DNA from: JBBPZA01 sp038330095
GTDB lineage: Bacteria > Actinomycetota > Thermoleophilia > Solirubrobacterales > Solirubrobacteraceae
Length of the DNA stretch: 25,110 bases
Reading direction: 5' to 3'
Assembly (NCBI GenBank): GCA_038330095.1
Contig: JBBQNQ010000044.1
Location: 1 to 25,110 of the forward strand
Both the position numbers and the translations under genes were made by a program. Positions within the stretch are counted from its first letter, which is position 1. Each line of letters begins with the position of its first letter. This document shows positions 24,037-25,110 of this stretch, one piece after another. The notes beneath the pieces were generated by a model. That model had not been told where the DNA came from, did no database searches, and saw only the letters and a list, made by a program, of their open reading frames with translations.

Positions 24037-25110
24037 CAGAACAGCCCCTTGGAGTTGAGAGCGTCGGACAGCCGCGAGCGCAGCCTCGGGACGAAGCCGT
24101 TGAGCTCGATGGCCGAGGCGGGCGAGACGGTCTTGTACACCGCCAGCGACACGTCGGAATAAAGCGGCGTCACCGGCCGCACGGCGGCGGTGGCGACCTG
24201 GCGGCGGATCAGCGCGGCGAACGGATACACCTTGATCAACGACGGGTCGCTGTAGAGCGAGGCCAGGGTCGGCGGCAGCCCGCCCTTGATCGCCGCCACC
24301 TTCTGGTTCGCCGAGTTGCGCAGGCAGGCGGCCGCCTGGAACGCCTCGGCCGGGTGCTTGGTGTAGCCACCGACGCCCCAGTTGATTCCGCCGATCGGCG
24401 CCTTCGCGGGCCTGCCCGCGATAACCGAGGGATAAGGCGCCCAGGCCATGTTCTTGAAGATCTGCGGGGCGGCGGCCTTGGCGCTCGGGTAGACGAACGG
24501 GTAGTTGACCTCGAAGGCCGCGGCGCCCGACTCGAACGCGAGCCGGTTCTGGTCCTCCTTCTGCGCGGAGAGGCCCGGGTCACCGGCCTTGGAAGTGGCG
24601 AGCCTCTTCATGATCTGCGCCGCGCGCAGCCCTTGCGGGCCGAGCGTCACCTTGTTGCCCTCGACGATCGTGCCGCCCGCGGACTGCACGAGCGAGTTGA
24701 ACCACACCGTGATGCCCTCGTACTGAGCGCCCTGGATCTCGATGAGCCCGGCCTTAGGCAGCTTCACGGCCTGGGTGATGAGGCCGTCCCATGTGGTTGC
24801 CGGCTTCTTCACCAGGTCCTTGCGGTACCAGAGCAGCTGCGTGTTGGTGTTGGCCGGCGCGGCGTAGAGCTTGCCCTTGTAGGTCGCGGTCGCCAGCGGG
24901 CCGGCGAGTGTCCCCTTCTTGACCCCCGCCGCGATTGCTGCCGGCCACGGCTTGATCCAACCGGCCTCGGCGAACTCCGCGGTCCAGACGACGTCCATGC
25001 CGGCGATGTCGATGCTCGAGTCCTTGGCCGCCAGCCGCCGGACGAGCGACTGGCGCTGCTGGTCGGCGTCGTTGGAGAGCGTGTTGTAGACGATCTTGTA
25101 GCGCCCGCCC
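24036..25110 (-). CDS. Extracellular solute-binding protein of sugar ABC importer, N-terminus beyond the window
   Basis: About 358 residues are visible, ending at TGA 24036. The frame stays open to the right edge, so the signal peptide/lipobox and start are outside the window. A Met at 24998 is internal: the upstream codons encode the family-typical GRYKIVYNTLSNDADQQRQ and the AAKDSSIDIAGMDVVW segment. The composition and the MDVVWTAEFAEAGWIKPW motif fit cluster B (family 1) sugar-binding proteins. With the two permeases and ATPase it forms a complete importer of LpqY-SugABC gene order. Substrate is likely a disaccharide or related sugar, by inference from order alone. Confidence 0.9.
   Translation of the reverse strand, partial: GGRYKIVYNTLSNDADQQRQSLVRRLAAKDSSIDIAGMDVVWTAEFAEAGWIKPWPAAIAAGVKKGTLAGPLATATYKGKLYAAPANTNTQLLWYRKDLVKKPATTWDGLITQAVKLPKAGLIEIQGAQYEGITVWFNSLVQSAGGTIVEGNKVTLGPQGLRAAQIMKRLATSKAGDPGLSAQKEDQNRLAFESGAAAFEVNYPFVYPSAKAAAPQIFKNMAWAPYPSVIAGRPAKAPIGGINWGVGGYTKHPAEAFQAAACLRNSANQKVAAIKGGLPPTLASLYSDPSLIKVYPFAALIRRQVATAAVRPVTPLYSDVSLAVYKTVSPASAIELNGFVPRLRSRLSDALNSKGLF

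Overview
The window is high-GC, densely packed bacterial chromosome. The base composition, GTG/TTG starts, TANNNT -10 boxes with little or no Shine-Dalgarno sequence, a stand-alone Ku and the solo sigma factor with a membrane-anchor tail all suggest an actinobacterium. Thermoleophilia/Solirubrobacterales is the best guess, inferred from gene families and not from any marker gene. I saw no rRNA, tRNA, CRISPR array, transposase or integrase.

Region 1 (1-2418, minus strand) looks like a two-gene envelope module. An ECF-like sigma factor is fused to a zinc-binding anti-sigma-like motif, a membrane helix, an EF-hand-like loop and a long low-complexity tail. It is followed 34 bp downstream by an exported Cys-containing protein that runs off the left edge and has visibly lower GC. 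Region 2 (2419-4365) holds a 440-bp gap with a perfect 16-bp inverted repeat, an exported bactofilin-like membrane protein, and a divergently transcribed cupin.

Region 3 (4374-17717, all minus) contains, in transcription order: gltB and gltD (glutamate synthase, stop/start overlapping by one base), an exported penicillin-acylase-family Ntn hydrolase 40 bp later, a PAS-PAS-GAF-SpoIIE phosphatase, a flavin-containing monooxygenase overlapping it by 4 bp, and a conserved protein of unknown function with an N-terminal Cys cluster. Nitrogen assimilation begins the run, and the following genes may be read through from it or use their own promoters.

Region 4 (17834-20101, minus) carries a DJ-1/PfpI protein and a HAD phosphatase coupled by a 4-bp overlap, then Ku with a lysine-rich tail ending in a 26-bp GC palindrome. 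All three genes fit damage or metabolite repair. Region 5 (20194-21072, plus) is a ParB/sulfiredoxin-fold protein, divergent from the DJ-1 gene and convergently overlapping the next operon by 14 bp.

Region 6 (21059-25110, minus) is a compact carbohydrate ABC importer operon: solute-binding protein (cut by the right edge), two permeases and an MsmX/UgpC-type ATPase. This is the same gene order as the mycobacterial LpqY-SugABC trehalose importer.

The most unusual element is the membrane-tethered sigma factor with its exported partner. The other points worth a second look are the 2722-2770 inverted repeat and the unknown Cys-cluster protein.
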